Assembly (NCBI GenBank): GCA_031213475.1
Contig: JARUPZ010000007.1
Span: 6,443,586-6,507,585 of the forward strand
DNA length: 64,000 nucleotides
Origin: Nereocystis luetkeana
Lineage: Eukaryota; Sar; Phaeophyceae; Laminariales; Laminariaceae
Direction: 5' to 3'
Shown here: one piece after another, positions 10,460 to 22,959 of the stretch
How positions within the stretch are numbered: the stretch's first letter is position 1
Layout of the letters: each line of letters starts with the position of its first letter
Notes under the pieces: model-generated
The model's database searches: none
The model's input: the letters and a program-made list of their open reading frames with translations, nothing else
What the model was told of the DNA's origin: nothing
Program-made: the position numbers and the translations under genes

Positions 10460-11731
10460 GCATCCACCGGCCGGACGAGGAGCCTCAGACGGTCCTCGAG
10501 CGACGATGGCCTCGAGAAGCCTCCACGTGCCGAGCGCGGCTCGATATTTGATGCATTCAGCTGGACCAGGTGGTTGCATGACAGCAAAAGTTACCGTACG
10601 CCCCAAAATGCGGCGGGATACGTTTCGTTTGGTGGACCCAATGCTGCCGCAATTTCGGTGCAGAATCGCAGAGCAGCAGGACTTCAATGCCTATGGCAAT
10701 CGACGGGTGGCCCGCGTGCATGGTGGACACCGTGTTGCCGTGCTACCAGGCATGGGAACGATGCCAGACGAGGTTGACAGCCGCTGCCGCCGCCGCCGCC
10801 CAACTACAAGGCCGCCACGCACAATAACTCAGTGGTTCTTCAGGCCGTACTGGAAGCGTGTCCGGTAAGTCTCGTACTGGTATCTATTAATATTAATAGT
10901 ACCAGGTACGTACCAACGTGTACTTAAATGTAAGGACCGTTGTGCCTGCATGTTTAAGTTAAAACGTTTATTACATTTACGGACACATTCGTAGCATTAG
11001 TACTCTCTACTATTAATACTTGTACGAGTACTCGTATCTTGTCGATAACCAAAATCACGCCATGCGCCATGCACCATGCCTTCGAAAGTTGGCCTGTACG
11101 AATCAGTCTGGTATAGCCTGTGGTATGGACCAAGGGGATGCCTGGTGTTGTGTCGTTGCGTCGCACGTGTCATGCCTGATATTCAGAATACACAATGTCG
11201 TCTCGACAGGAGGTGAGGCTTTGCTTGAAGTGGGTGTCACACGAGTACACGGATGCAGGGATGCGCCGCTTCGTGACGCGACAGGGCAGCAGCGTGGTGT
11301 GTGTGTACTGCTGTGTGTACCGGTGTACCGGTATATATGTAGAGCGCAGCCTCGTCTTATCCAGTTTTCTTCTCTACTCGATGCACGTACTGGGCAGGCT
11401 GCGGGTTGGAGATCGCGTGTGCGTAACCAGCTTGTCGTGTGCACAGACGTCAAAAGACGAGGGCGGCTTCTTGCGCTATTGGGGAAAGGTGAAAAAAAAA
11501 TACTACTCGTATTTTAACACAATAGTTTTTAATACATTGTACGTTAGGACGGCGGCTGCGCGAATTGTGTATAAAGATTATTACGAGTAATAATACCGCT
11601 GGTACTTTAATGCTTGAAAAAACACAAAAACACCCCAACCGCTGTGACATCGAAAATTTCCTACTTGTACAAGCTCATTTTTATTGCGAAGCTTGGTGTG
11701 CCACTTCGATTGCGCTGGTGTAGATACCTAC
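10460..11731. other. Upstream of the minus-strand gene; no gene resolved
   Basis: A minus-strand frame stays open from the proposed ATG at 10459 up to 10687, so the start could be earlier. TATTAATA (10891-10898) and TACCAGGTA (10900-10908) lie next to each other. Frames at 11020-11590 are open on the plus strand but not convincing. Confidence 0.3.
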
Positions 11732-11976
11732 CTGGTACTGTAACGTAGCACCCATGCCGCGGTTTGCGATCTGCACACAAAAAAACACCGGTACCCAGAA
11801 AAAGCAATGGACCTCTTGAATGCATCTTGTGCATCACGGCCGACGTTACGAGTACGCAGCGCATACACGCACATGCCGACAACCATCAGCTTGTCCTCGT
11901 CAACATCCAGATTCATTGCGCTGCTGGCTACTGGGCGGGAATCGAGCTCGATCTTCCACACGGCCAGGTGAGACAT
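11732..11976 (-). CDS. Possible minus-strand exon with start codon
   Basis: The ATG at 11976-11974 opens a protein-like stretch, MSHLAVWKIELDSRPVASS, then NLDVDEDKLMVVGMCVYALR. It runs to a CAG|GTAGGT donor at 11732, phase 2. The donor is formed by a TACCTGGTA 9-mer on the plus strand. A family A MITE sits 5 bp upstream. It could be a first exon of the gene at 5808-10459 or a separate gene. The family was not recognised, and no joining acceptor with matching phase was found. Confidence 0.3.
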
Positions 11977-11980
11977 ACTA

Positions 11981-12085
11981 AAACGGTGGACCGTAGTAAA
12001 TAGGACCTGCGGTACACACAAAAACCTATATATTTCCCTAAATTTACTAACAACATTTGGTCCTATTTGCTATGGTCCCCCGTAA
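11981..12085. mobile_element. MITE family A copy 5
   Basis: Left end degenerate (AAACGGTGGACCGTAG), right end intact (CTATGGTCCCCCGTAA), TA on both sides. Confidence 0.85.
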
Positions 12086-12442
12086 TAGTACGATACGACT
12101 TGCTACGTACAGTGCGGTCTCGGGTCTGTACAGCCGTTGTAAGGTTTCGGCAAATATTATGATACGTAGTACCAAATCGGTTTGTCAGCAGCCATGGGGG
12201 GCCTAGTGTGCAGCTAAGCTGAAGGGGGAGCGGGGGGGGGGGGGGGCGTTCATCGTTGTATTAGAAGGTCATGAAATCCCCTGCATAGAGTCATCGAGGT
12301 TTATACCTGGTATACAACTAAAAAATACGACAGTTTTTCTTTTCCGTTTTTGAGCTCAACCGACTTTTAATCGTTCATATTCATTCAGCTTACACACTAG
12401 TATCATAGCAAGCGACGTGATACGTCGGCCCTACGATACCAG

Positions 12443-12690
12443 GTAGAAATTGCCTGATGACTCTCGAAGCATGAAACTCATGGCGTGACCACCGAGCGCG
12501 AAGCTTGGCGTGCTTCGCCAGGGAGAAGCTAACCCGCCAATCGTCTCCGCAAATACAACAAACAGAACAACGGCAGTCTGGACGGGCGCCGGTACTTCCT
12601 GAGCACTTCCGAGCGTGGCCTTTTCGTACGAGTAGGGCGGTGCCGGACCCACGAGGGGTACGGTATAAGCAACGGGCGCCGCACGTCTTT
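12443..12690 (-). CDS. Possible minus-strand exon, unknown product
   Basis: An open minus-strand frame includes PPYSYEKATLGSAQEVPAP and FAETIGGLASPWRSTPSFAL. These have more protein-like composition than the plus-strand frames here. It ends at a possible CTG|GTATCG donor formed by the 9-mer at 12437-12445. It lies head-to-head with the large plus-strand gene. No start, acceptor or family could be fixed. Confidence 0.25.
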
Positions 12691-12706
12691 CACCGCGGAG
12701 CGAGCT

Positions 12707-15700
12707 ATGCGGAAGAGGGCAGACGATGATGACGACGGCGATGAGGACAACAGTTGTGTTGAGCCTCCAGGGAATGAAACGCTGGGTGCTGCCGATGCTC
12801 ACGCTGCTAAGGTTGCGTTAAACCATGATAACCTTCCGTCGATAGCTAGCGGCTTGCCAACAGGGCGGCGGGGGAGCCACCTGGCCGTTTCCGACTCCGG
12901 CAGTGCCCTAGCCTGTCAACCCGTGACTGCTGCACTCACTCCGCTGAAGTCAAAATCGACCGGCTCGTCCTCTGGGGGTGAAGGTGAAGGCTTACAGGAT
13001 GTTTCGGGGCGTGCTCCAGGGAACAGCCTGGATCCCCACAATAACAAGAAGGTATGCACAGCGAGATCCCCTCGGTGGTACTACAACGGGAGGCTCTTTT
13101 TGTACCTGCCTCGGGTTATGCGTACCACAGGTACGAGTGTATGATGCACTGCAGCAGGAGAGAAAAAAAAGCCTAGGAAAGAGCAGAGGTTTTGGTCCAA
13201 GTACTTGATTGGTCAGACAATTCACCGGAAGCAGAAATGCAAAAAAAGAAAAACGCCTTTCGGAACGGAAGTTTCGAGGCAGGGAACGACCGCTCGTTTG
13301 ATCGGTTACAGCCCTTCGAAACATTGTTTTCAACGGCAGACGTGTGTCTCAAGGCGCGACGTCCGTCTCAAAACACGAGACCTGTCTCAAGGCATGGTGC
13401 TTGTTTCAAGGCATGACGCCTGGGTCAAGGTACGACGCCAGTCTCAAGGTGCGACGCCCTGTCTCAAGGCACGACGCCCGTCTCAAGGTACCCCGCCAGC
13501 CTCAAGGCACGACACCTGTATCAAGTCGCGACACCTGTCTCAAGGCACGACGCGAACCTTTCTCATTGTCACAATCTTGTTTCGAGGCGCGACGCCTGTC
13601 TCGAGGCGCGACGAAAACTGTCGGCATCCTCAGCTGACTCAAAGACTGGCGAGGACCACAGGGAAATTGCAAGCATTGTCCTATCCCGTTCGTACGTGCA
13701 CTTGACTTATCATAGGGCTACAGCAGTGGGTCCAACGCTACATAAAGTCTGCCATTTTTTGTCCCACCAAGTACCTTTTTTTATAACTTCTCCTCTCCCC
13801 TCTCCTCTTAGTCCTGCTTATTTTAACTCAAATACTATTTTTTGCCCTTTCGCAGCCCTTCTACCAGAATAACCTGGAACGCGTTGAGGGCTGCCCGCTT
13901 GCTCGGACACCCATTAACAGGATAGGAGAAGAACGAGAAGCAGAAGAAAAAAAAGGGAAGGGCAGTAGCCTAGCAGAGGACAACACTGCTGGGATCGCAT
14001 CGGGTTCAGAGCGAATGGAGGGGGGGGGCTACAACAGCAGCAGCTGCGTCACGGTGGCAAAAAGTTCGCAGAGACGACGCCGAACTTCGCTCGTCGAAGA
14101 AATAGACTGTTTGACGAGAAGCTGCGGCAGGCAGGATGAAGTGCATGTCTCCGGCGACGCATCCGTGCTAGTTGGTATTGATGGTGCAGTGCTTGACACG
14201 ACAGCAACAGCGCGCAAACAGACGGAGGGAAGTCCTCCTTTGGGCGTTGAAACGCCTCTCCTTGGGTGGAATCCCATTGGACGGGCTGCTGATGGTTGTG
14301 GAGAGAAAGCGAACGTGAACCATTCAGAGATTATTTACGGTGACGAGCGCACTCCGATGGGTCGACTTGCGCAAGCACCTCCTTTTCAGGATCCTTCTCG
14401 TGTCACTCTCAACGTTATCGACGGGGGTATGCAGGGACATCTGTTGTATAACACAGCCGCCGCCAGCTTATCTGAGCCGTCGCTATCGAACGAGAACGGC
14501 GCGTCACCCCAAAGGATCAACAACCCCCACACTTGCGAAGAGACCATGAGCAAGGCCTCTCCAGATCGGCCCGACTGTTTGAAGAGCCCGATAAGCCCTA
14601 TCGAGTCGGCTGAGGCGGAGGAAGATTTATTGTGCCCTGCCACTGCCAGCGTCTCTTCTGCGAGTAGACCGCACCCGATGCCTGCCAAAGGTAGTACGCT
14701 TGCTGAAGTTCCAGCCAGAGTAAACCGTGCTGCCGTAGGAAAAGCATTGCCAGAGACCTGTCAAGTAAGAAGAGCTGAAAATAGTCGTAGTCAGCAGGAA
14801 CCGTTCTACCGCAGTGAGTTTTGGCCCATTGTTATCGGTACCCACCGTCCGTGCTTGTCTGGCTCAACCGCTTTTTCTTCGTCTTCTTTTTCTGTTCCCG
14901 AGGAAGGCTTTGACTTGCGCCGTCTTGATGCTGCTGGAGCGTGCGGAAGAACGACAGCTATATTCGAGAAAACAGCGGGGCAACATTTCGATGCAATCAC
15001 GGAGAGCGTCGCGCCCTCTATGGCAAATATGTCGACCGAGGCGGGGGGTGGTTCGAAAACAAGCGCTGAACAGCGGTGTCGAGCGATCGTTCCCTGGGTG
15101 CGACCCCCCGCTTCTGAAGACGGTGCCTCGAACAAAGGGGTGTTCGGTGTGATGCCAGCGCCATCGAGACAAAGCGAGGGAACACGCCCGCCGATGCTGG
15201 GGCTTGCTGTTAGTCGCTCAACGCTGGCTTCGACGCAACCCGGAAGCGATTCGGGAGAGTTTAATGAAGAAAATAACTTGCAAGTGGCGATACGTACTCC
15301 AGAAAGGTGCAGAAAGACACAAGAGATCGCTGCTGCGGCCAGAACTCCTCCTGGGGCGGATTCCCTTGCCGAGGATCCGCCGCTCCTACCCTCAATCCAC
15401 CCTCGAATTAAGCAAAACAGCGTCGCTCAGCGGGAGGAGGGGTTGCCCCGGACGGGACAAGAGGATACGATCCTCTTGGTAGGAGCTTCTTCTTCTACGG
15501 TACATCCCGTTGCGTTGCGGCTAGACATGAATCGACCGTTTCGTCTGATCGCCCATGGATGCGACGGCGGCTCGTTGGTCCGTCGCTTGGTAGCGCAAAG
15601 AGATGACGAGCCGCCACGTGCACCTGTGGCGCCTTGCACTGTGGGGGGCATCGACCAAGCCACTCCGACTCACGGGTTTCCAGCATCCCAATGTTCTTCG

Positions 15701-18700
15701 ACCACGGGGGTTGTTAGAATGTTCCCTGATCGAGCAGGGGGCACGTCTTTGACAGCTGTTTCTGGAGGGGCTGAGAAAGGGGCTGCGGAGGGAGAGGGAT
15801 TGATGCACCGGCTGAAGGTGTGGGGTGACGATGGTGGAGGGCTCGATGCGGCGCCGAGGAAAAGCGCTATCGAGTCTGTGACGTATCGCAATGAAACTGG
15901 GGCCGTTGGACCCAAGTCAAGCCAGACGAGGCAGCTTGAATCGAGTCGGCACAACAGCGAGAGGACCCTGGGTCACACCGCTCTCTCTCCTAAAAGTAGG
16001 TGTCATCAGGCGAGCGAAGAGTTGGTGGATTCTGACAACGTTATCGAAAATGAGGGAAACGACTGGGGGGCAGAAGCAACAGCTGCAGCAGCAACAACAA
16101 CAACAACAGCGCCCGGAGACAATAAGACCGACATTCCGTTACCAAAAACTTCGACATCCTTTACACCCTCTCTTTCGGATGCTGACGCTGCATATCGATC
16201 CCCCCAAGGCACAACGTCCGACATGATGGCGCATGAGCCATTTGGCGAGGAACCTGCCGAGGCTCTCCAAGAGAAAACAAGCAGCGGAACCCTTCTAGGC
16301 GGGGATCATAGGCGACACGCGAGCGAGACGACGATTCCCATCGCGAGGGGTTCTGATGGGTCCTTTTCGCAAGAGGCGTCACCAACCATTGGCGAGAGCG
16401 TGCGTGTAGTATCGGTTTTGCAAGGTCGACAATCGTCCTCGACAGCGATACCGTCGGCAACCACGAATAGGGAACGTGGTGCATCAGCGTCGTCGCCTTT
16501 GCTCGGCATACCACCGCTCCCTCTGCTCGGGCCGCTGCAGCTCGTGGGCGCGGGCGAACCAGCGGTGCTCAACAGGGAGGACGACGAAGATCTGGCACAC
16601 ATGACGCCTGCAACATCAATCGAATGTACCCCGACGCTCTTAACGGCGGGGTGGCGAGCGGCTGATCGACCATCGCCGCCAACACAACCTTTACTCTCCC
16701 CCCCTCTACCGCCACCGCCGCCACCGCCGCCACCGCCGCCGCCAACGTGTGGGCAAGTAGAGCAACACACCGCACCCGCGATTAGGACTCGTGCTAGCGT
16801 CGGGTCAAGCTCGTCTGAGAGCGTTGCCACCAGCACCGACTTTGACGAAGATGAAGATGGCCACCGTGTTTGCTTACCTCGATCGTTGAGATACCACCAC
16901 CGGCGGCGGCGCCCACGTCGAGAGGCGCGGCAGCACCTGCCTACTACTACTGCTACTGGTGGGCGGATAAGCGCTGGGTGTGATCGCATTGGACGGGAAT
17001 GCACACAGTCGACGCGAAGGTAAATCCGTCAGCAGAGTTTTTGTTGTTGTTTTTGGAGATCGAGCGAGCTCTGGTATCGTATCGAAGGTGTCGTATCATA
17101 ACGCGGACAAAAGCTTGCACGCCTCAGAACAGATCATCGATTTCCCACTCGATGATCTGAATCTTTCAAGGTAGATAGATCTTTTTTCGATATTTTATTA
17201 TCTCGCTCATGTTGCCGGGTGGGACCCCGTTTATTCCGCATGATCTAGCGCGTGTTGTCTGGGTTAGATCTGTACTATGCAGATCCTGCACAACCTCTCA
17301 CAACGGCAGATGAGGAACTAGGTGATCTAGATCACGATCTGTACTATCTGTAGATGATCTGTCACAAGTGTGAAAGCTTGTCCTCGTAAAAGTGCGACTG
17401 CGTTACGCACTGAATGCGAAAACTCCATGTATCGATTTTAAGTGGTACTTGATGTGTCTCGACAGTTTCGCCAAGAAGGACGCGCGACAAGAACAGTACA
17501 TTTTCCGAGGCGAAGAAAGCTGACTTTACCTTTCTAACGTGAAAGCGTTACCCGCCTGTACTTCAGTGCCAGGCAGCTTATTATTTTGCCATGAAAACTC
17601 TTTGAGCCCTACGTAGCAGCTCCTAACTTTTATTTTCGCTCTTGCCATCCGATCGCTTGTGTACTTGGGTATCCAGCCCCATCACATCGCCCGCGCTGTC
17701 CGTAACAAGCGGACACACATCACCGGTGTGGTTGGTGCCAGCTGTATCTCCCGGGCGAATTGCGAATACCTCAAGCTTCAATGGCCACACCTCACGAGCC
17801 GGGGTCCAGCAGCAGCAGCAGCAGCAGCCACAGCAGCAGCAACAGCTTCACCGGGAGGAGGAGGAGGAGGTCTGCACCCTTCAAATCGAAAATCGTTCTC
17901 AGACGAGGGCGGAACATTCGGAGGGAAAACACTGCGCCGAGAAAAAGAAAACGAAACGGAGGTTCTGCCGCAGCCGATACCCTCCGCCCCCCGGCCCTCC
18001 CCCCTCGCCGTCACCGACAGCGAGGCGGGATGCGAATCGGCTGAGCGGCGGACGTGTTTCTCCTCCCGCGCGATTACGGTGGGAACTACCTGTGGGAAAA
18101 TGGGGTGTGGCAAGGGGAGGGAGGGGCACCGAAAGCTGTGACGTTTCTCGAGAAGTTGGGGTGAGACTGTGGGTGCTATTGCGGTGGCGGTTTACTATGA
18201 ACAGGGAGAGCCTCACACTTTGGACCCATCGACCATGCCCCGAAGCTTTTTTTTTATGAAGGATTAACCTCTGATCTTTGTACTCAGTGAGCGCTCACTG
18301 ACAGTGGTTTGTCGTATTCCAGTCACATGACTGAAGGCCAGCGGGTAGTGCTATGTAACCGATGCCACCAAACAGACAAAACGAATGATTGCGCCGCTCC
18401 AAAAGTAGCAAGCAAAGAGGAGGGCCCGTGTTGTGTGTGACAACGATAAACGGGTGTATCTGGTGGGCTCGATGCTAGTTTCGTGGGTCTTGCCTTTTGA
18501 GGCGTTCGTTGTACACATTTTCGCTGCCGTCTACGCTTCGGTTCGAACAGCCACGAAAAAGAATCGCGACATGCAATTTCTCGAAACGTTTCTTCTGCTG
18601 GTATCAGGTATGTCGTAGTTACAATTATGTTTTCTCCCTGTAATAGTCCCTTGCTGTATCGATGTCACTATCCTGCAGTACCCATAATCCACAGGTGAAG

Positions 18701-20526
18701 TCTTTCCCTCGGCTCTCCTCGCGTATATCACGTGCGACTCGGTCACTGACTGCTGCTGCGGGGAAAACAAAACAAAACCTCTCACGTATCTCGTCCCCCT
18801 CAATACTCCTCCCACACACAGCCACCAACTTCCCCTCCGCTGCGGCCAACCCGTATCCCCACGCTTTTTTACCTGGGCTGTCTGCCTGTCTGCCTCTCTC
18901 ATCATCAGGGTTCCCAAGAGTTTGCGAACGTTGCAGCCGGCGACGGTGGCGACGCGTCCTGCAGCCAAGAAAAGGAAGGACCATTATCTTATTCAACAAC
19001 GACGGCAGGGGAAGGGAAACAGACACGGGAGGTGATGACGTCCGAAACCGAAGAACAGTTCGAAGTGGTATTTTTACCCCCGTCCACCCCCCCGCCTCCA
19101 CACGCACGGCGACGAGCGAAAGCGCCATCGACGCCAGCTCCTCCTAGACTCGCACATGCCGTCTCCGCCAACGCGCAACCCGACACACCAACGTGGGCGG
19201 GAAGCGAGGCGGCGTGCAGCGCGGGAGATACATCCGGGGAGAGAACGCTACTAGCTGCTGCAAGCGCTCCGGCGAATGGACGGTCTGTTGGTCGGGCTCG
19301 CAGTAGCGCGGACGCCGTCGATGAATCCGGACGGGAAAGAGAGTGCGCTGGTCCACCAAACCGCGCCACCACGGGCCCATGCGCGCGCGAAGACAACCGC
19401 AACATACACGACGAGAGAAGAGAGTATTTTTCAGGTCCGGGGTGTGGCGATCTGGAGTGTTATGCTGGTGACCAACAAAGGGCGGAAACCGAACCAGTTG
19501 CAGGTGGTTGGGGCGACAGCTGCGACGGCTCCGCGGCCAAACGGCGTGCACACGATATCAGCGTCAGGGTTGCGGCTCTGGAAGGCTCGTTGGATCGGGT
19601 CGAAGAGGAAGCCCTAGGAGCTCTCGGAACAGGCACGTCGAGCGGTGTCGGCTGTGTGAGCGCTGGGGTCGAGCGTGAGCGCACTTCGGAGAGCAGTGAA
19701 GAGAAGGAGAATGAAGTGGGCATGCGTAACGTCACGGACTCTGCTGCAAGACCAGAAACAGGTGGGCAAGATGTACTATGCGTGGTCTATGATATACTGT
19801 AGCTGGTTGAATTGTCGGGCGGGGGGATACCGCTTGCGTTCGGTAAGTTATGCCGGTATCACCTTGCACAGTCTCGGTCCCCCCCCCCCCCCCCCCCAAC
19901 ACACACAGTTATCGATACACCTGAACCGGCGACGTCCCCATACTATTTCGCACAACCTACACTAAGCAGGCACTTTTGATACCTCTTGACACCTCCTTCA
20001 TCCCCATTCACCACCTCACCCAAACGGTGCAGGAGGAGGAGGAGAAGGGGCAATCCTAACTAACTCAACGACCGCGGTGACAGCAGCAGCGGTAGGTGGA
20101 AGCGGCCCCATCGACGACGTTTTTCGAGCTGTGCTCGCTCTAGGCGACCAGTTCTCACCCTCGCCCCCTTACAGTGTGCTACCGGTGCCGCCGCCGGGAG
20201 ACGCTCGAGATCGCCAGCAAACACCGTCAGAAGCAGCAGCGAGTGAACTTCTTGCAGCCGCAGAGATTGAAAAATCGCGCAGTGAGCGTCAACGAATATA
20301 TCTCCACTGCGGCGACATTTTCCCTACGGCATTGGCTGCGGCCGGCCAGCGGGCGTCAGGGCGACGAGCGATCGAAGGGGAGACCTTGGTTCGTGACGGC
20401 AGTGAACAGGCGGAGGATAGTTTCTACTTCAACCTTGGGAGGAGTATGGTGCAGGACAGCTTCGGGGGATCCGAGCGGGCCGTGGACACTACCGCTACCG
20501 CCGCGTATCATCGTTCGTTTCGTTAG
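12707..20526 (+). CDS. Large disordered protein, five exons (about 1,779 aa)
   Basis: Exons: 12707-13051, 13856-17019, 17677-18160, 18909-19761, 20033-20526 (stop at the end). Donors GTATGC, GTAAAT, GTGAGA, GTGGGC; acceptors CGCAG, TCCAG, ATCAG, TGCAG. Phases 0, 2, 0, 1 all match, and the joined frame is open for 1,780 codons including the stop. That exact fit over four introns is the main evidence. The start ATG is the first in exon 1, but the frame is open upstream, so the N-terminus is uncertain. The protein is rich in Ser, Gly, Glu, Ala and Pro: an acidic run near residues 6-14, Ala/Thr run near 857-868, poly-Pro near 1060-1080, poly-Gln then poly-Glu near 1213-1233. The C-terminal 160 residues look most ordered (DDVFRAVLALGDQF; ELLAAAEIEKSRSERQRI). 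No signal peptide, membrane segment or known domain is seen. In exon 3 a second frame is also open. Function unknown. Confidence 0.65.
13330..13625. repeat. 17-19 bp minisatellite inside intron 1
   Basis: About 15 degenerate units of GTCTCAAGGCGCGACGCC. It lies wholly inside the first intron of the large plus-strand gene. The overlapping 166-aa and 97-aa frames here are repeat artefacts. Confidence 0.85.
19880..19897. repeat. C homopolymer in intron 4
   Basis: A run of about 18 C inside the 271-bp fourth intron (19762-20032). It is followed by a normal pyrimidine-rich tract before the acceptor at 20032. Confidence 0.8.
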
Positions 20527-21088
20527 AAAGCTGCTGGCGGATTGTTAGAGGGTGTCGTTGGTCGATGACTGCGGTTTTTACGTGCTGTACTTTCATCGAT
20601 ATATATACACGTATAGAGAGAGCTTGGGAGGGAAGAATGGCGTACCTAATCATATTACCCCCCCCCCCCTTCGTTTTTTGTGACGAACAAAGCCAGATAA
20701 CGTCTCGCACACAGGTAGTCCGTGCAATAAGTCAAGCGCGCGTAGCAGTCCGTGCCCAAAGAGGGGCATATGCCGTCGCAGCGCGTTGTTTTTTTTACTT
20801 CCCGCGCGGTGGAGGAGTATCAGATGTTCACTTGTTTCTGGTGTGCTCGTAGGCACGCCGCCTACCCTCTCTTTCCTGCAGAAGATTGATGTCGCGAATA
20901 CTGAATGCCAAAGTTAACTAGCAAAAGGGTGTGCTTACAGAGCTAGTGCAAGTAAGGTACATACTCTGTGAATAGTGTACTCACACAAGCACCAAAAACA
21001 AATCGTGTTGAACATACCCGGGTAGGTCCCCGGGTAGAATCCACAGTAGTATACATACACCCTACCAAACGTACATTTGTATAAAATT
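20527..21088. other. Downstream of the large gene; no gene supported
   Basis: Presumed 3' flank of the plus-strand gene. No canonical AATAAA was picked out close to the stop codon. Nothing else recognised. Confidence 0.3.
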
Positions 21089-21276
21089 CAGGGCTGTTCA
21101 CGGGTCGGGTCACACCACGCGAAGCAGGACGGGTCGGGTCGGGTAACGGTTACCGTAGTTTGAAAACCTCTTGACCCGACCCGGCCCGACCCGACTCGAC
21201 CCAACCCGTGAGATTTCAAAAACCTCCTGACCCGACCCGCGCGGGTTGTTGGGGTTATGACCCGTGAAGAGTCCTG
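21089..21276. mobile_element. CAGGG-terminated fold-back element, hAT-like
   Basis: Starts CAGGGCTGTTCACGGGTC and ends GACCCGTGAAGAGTCCTG. The interior is built of CGGGT/ACCCG units that fold back. Flanks ATAAAATT and AATAAAAG are similar but not an exact 8-bp duplication. Confidence 0.55.
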
Positions 21277-21539
21277 AATAAAAGATGTCCCCCCGTCATG
21301 GCGGCGCAGGGACTAGGCCCGTCGGGCCGTATTTTAGTCCTATCGTCACAATCCGACGTAGTTTCGTTCGCTTCGACTCTTTGACGTTCTCACCTGCGAT
21401 CTCCCACACTGCTCATTCGACAAGTCCGTAAATAAATGGAACAGCTTCCTGTGACTCAAAAGCACAATTCTCGGCGTATCATACGTATCTATATTATGTC
21501 GCCTCAGCAATGAATTCTATTAATAGTATAACACCCTTA

Positions 21540-22113
21540 CCCGTCCCGGAGTGCAGCAGCCTGCCGCATATAGCTGCGGACAACTCCAAGTTTCGCCCTC
21601 ATGCAATGCACACCAGTGGAGAGGAAAAACGGTTCGGTGTGGCGGTGATCTGGACATCGCCTGTGGGGCCTTGAAAATCCGGCCGCAACAGGCTTGGTGT
21701 GTGCGTGCTCTGCGGGAGGTGACATCAATAGGCACAAAAATAAGCGCCACATATTCACCTCGGTTCTTTTATCGCAGATTGCCACATCGTGACCACTGAT
21801 CACATCTTCTGGGTGTAATGGTAGCTATTGCAGTTGCCGACAGTGGCGCCATTTGACTCAGCTGATATCTACGATACCTGGTGCTTGGTTGATGTGCGGG
21901 GGGGCGCCGATGCCGTGTGGAGTTCCTTCGGGCCTTGGTAACACTGCTCACCTGACCGCCCTCCCGCCGCCCACCTCGACCTTCTCATCCTTTGCCTCAT
22001 CTGGGGTTTACCCTCAAACTCCCAACAAGACCGCCGCCGCCACCACCACCATTACCGTCGGCGTAACTCCGGCCATTGTCACACGTGATTCCGATCTCGT
22101 CCGTACCACCTAG
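21540..22113 (+). CDS. Weak coding candidate, unresolved
   Basis: Plus-strand frames at 21541-21674 and 21853-22113 have moderately protein-like content. The second ends TRDSDLVRTT then a stop and is Ala/Thr/Pro-rich. The minus strand is also open over 21537-21803. I could not find a consistent splice model, so this is only a flag. Confidence 0.2.
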
Positions 22114-22118
22114 TAGTA

Positions 22119-22252
22119 TGGGGGAACTTACTGTATTATTAATAGTAGTAATGAGAACCGAATATGGTGCGCGTAAACATAGAGTAGAGGTTTACGTGTT
22201 TTTCGGGGTCCATCGTGGGTTCTGATCACTGTTAACATGCCCCCCCGTAACA
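22119..22252. mobile_element. Divergent relative of MITE family A
   Basis: Left TATGGGGGAACTTAC and right GTTAACATGCCCCCCCGTAA are degenerate versions of family A ends. TATTAATA lies inside, near 22137. Confidence 0.35.
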
Positions 22253-22439
22253 CACTATACCATACCATCGTCACGAATTAAGCAGTTCGCCGCACCAAGA
22301 ACATATCCGAGGTTGACCACAACCTGTTTTATATCTCGATCCCCTACCACCCACTACGGTCATCGTCGAGACTTAAAAAAGGCACTTCGCGCACCATGAT
22401 CATTTCCGAAAACGAGGGCGTCTTTTGACCACACCAACC

Positions 22440-22540
22440 CCGCGTACCAAGACCATCGACCCAAGGCAAACCCAAAAACCACATACACCCCTACGTTTAC
22501 AATATTTATTCGGTTCCAATTGCCATGTTCACCCGTAATA
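22440..22540. mobile_element. Divergent fragment related to MITE family A
   Basis: ACAATATTTATTCGGTTCC then CACCCGTAATA resembles the right half of family A. No intact left end. Confidence 0.25.
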
Positions 22541-22861
22541 CTGCGATTCCCAGCGCTTGCCCGGCTTTTGAAACATGAAAGTCGTCCTCGTCATCACGAT
22601 GCAGCAGCTCTCGCTCGTCCTGCCGACTAGAATCTCGTCAAGGAACCTCCATTTTTCGACCCTCGGACGCGTGGTATGGCTGCTGTAGCACCCAATTTGT
22701 TTTTCTGAGGGTCTCCTCACTTTCGGAGCTCTGCACCTCATCAGACACCTGCCTTTGAGGGGAAAAAAGGAACTGATGGCCCAATGGGCTGCTCCATGGC
22801 CCTAGGTAAGCGACGGAGTTGTTGAAACGATACTGGGCAGTTCCTCAGTTTCTCAGTGTCC

Positions 22862-22959
22862 TTAACCATTTTAGAACTGCAGACCCGTTTTGTGGACCAA
22901 CAACTTGGAATTTGAGTGGTTTAGTCCCCAAAACGGGGCTGCAGTCCTAAAAGGGTTAA
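22862..22959. mobile_element. MITE family B copy
   Basis: TTAACCATTTTAGAACTGCA to GCAGTCCTAAAAGGGTTAA, with the usual central AACTTGGAATTTGAGTGG. Flanks TC/AA, not TA. Confidence 0.85.

Noticed and set aside
16306-17004. A 232-codon minus-strand gene
   Set aside because: It is the shadow of exon 2 of the large plus-strand gene; its poly-Gly and Ser runs mirror the Pro and Ala runs of the sense frame.
19032-19802. A separate 256-codon gene starting at GTG
   Set aside because: The frame is open upstream to a good acceptor at 18908 and fits the phase of the preceding exon, so it is exon 4 of the large gene, spliced at 19761.
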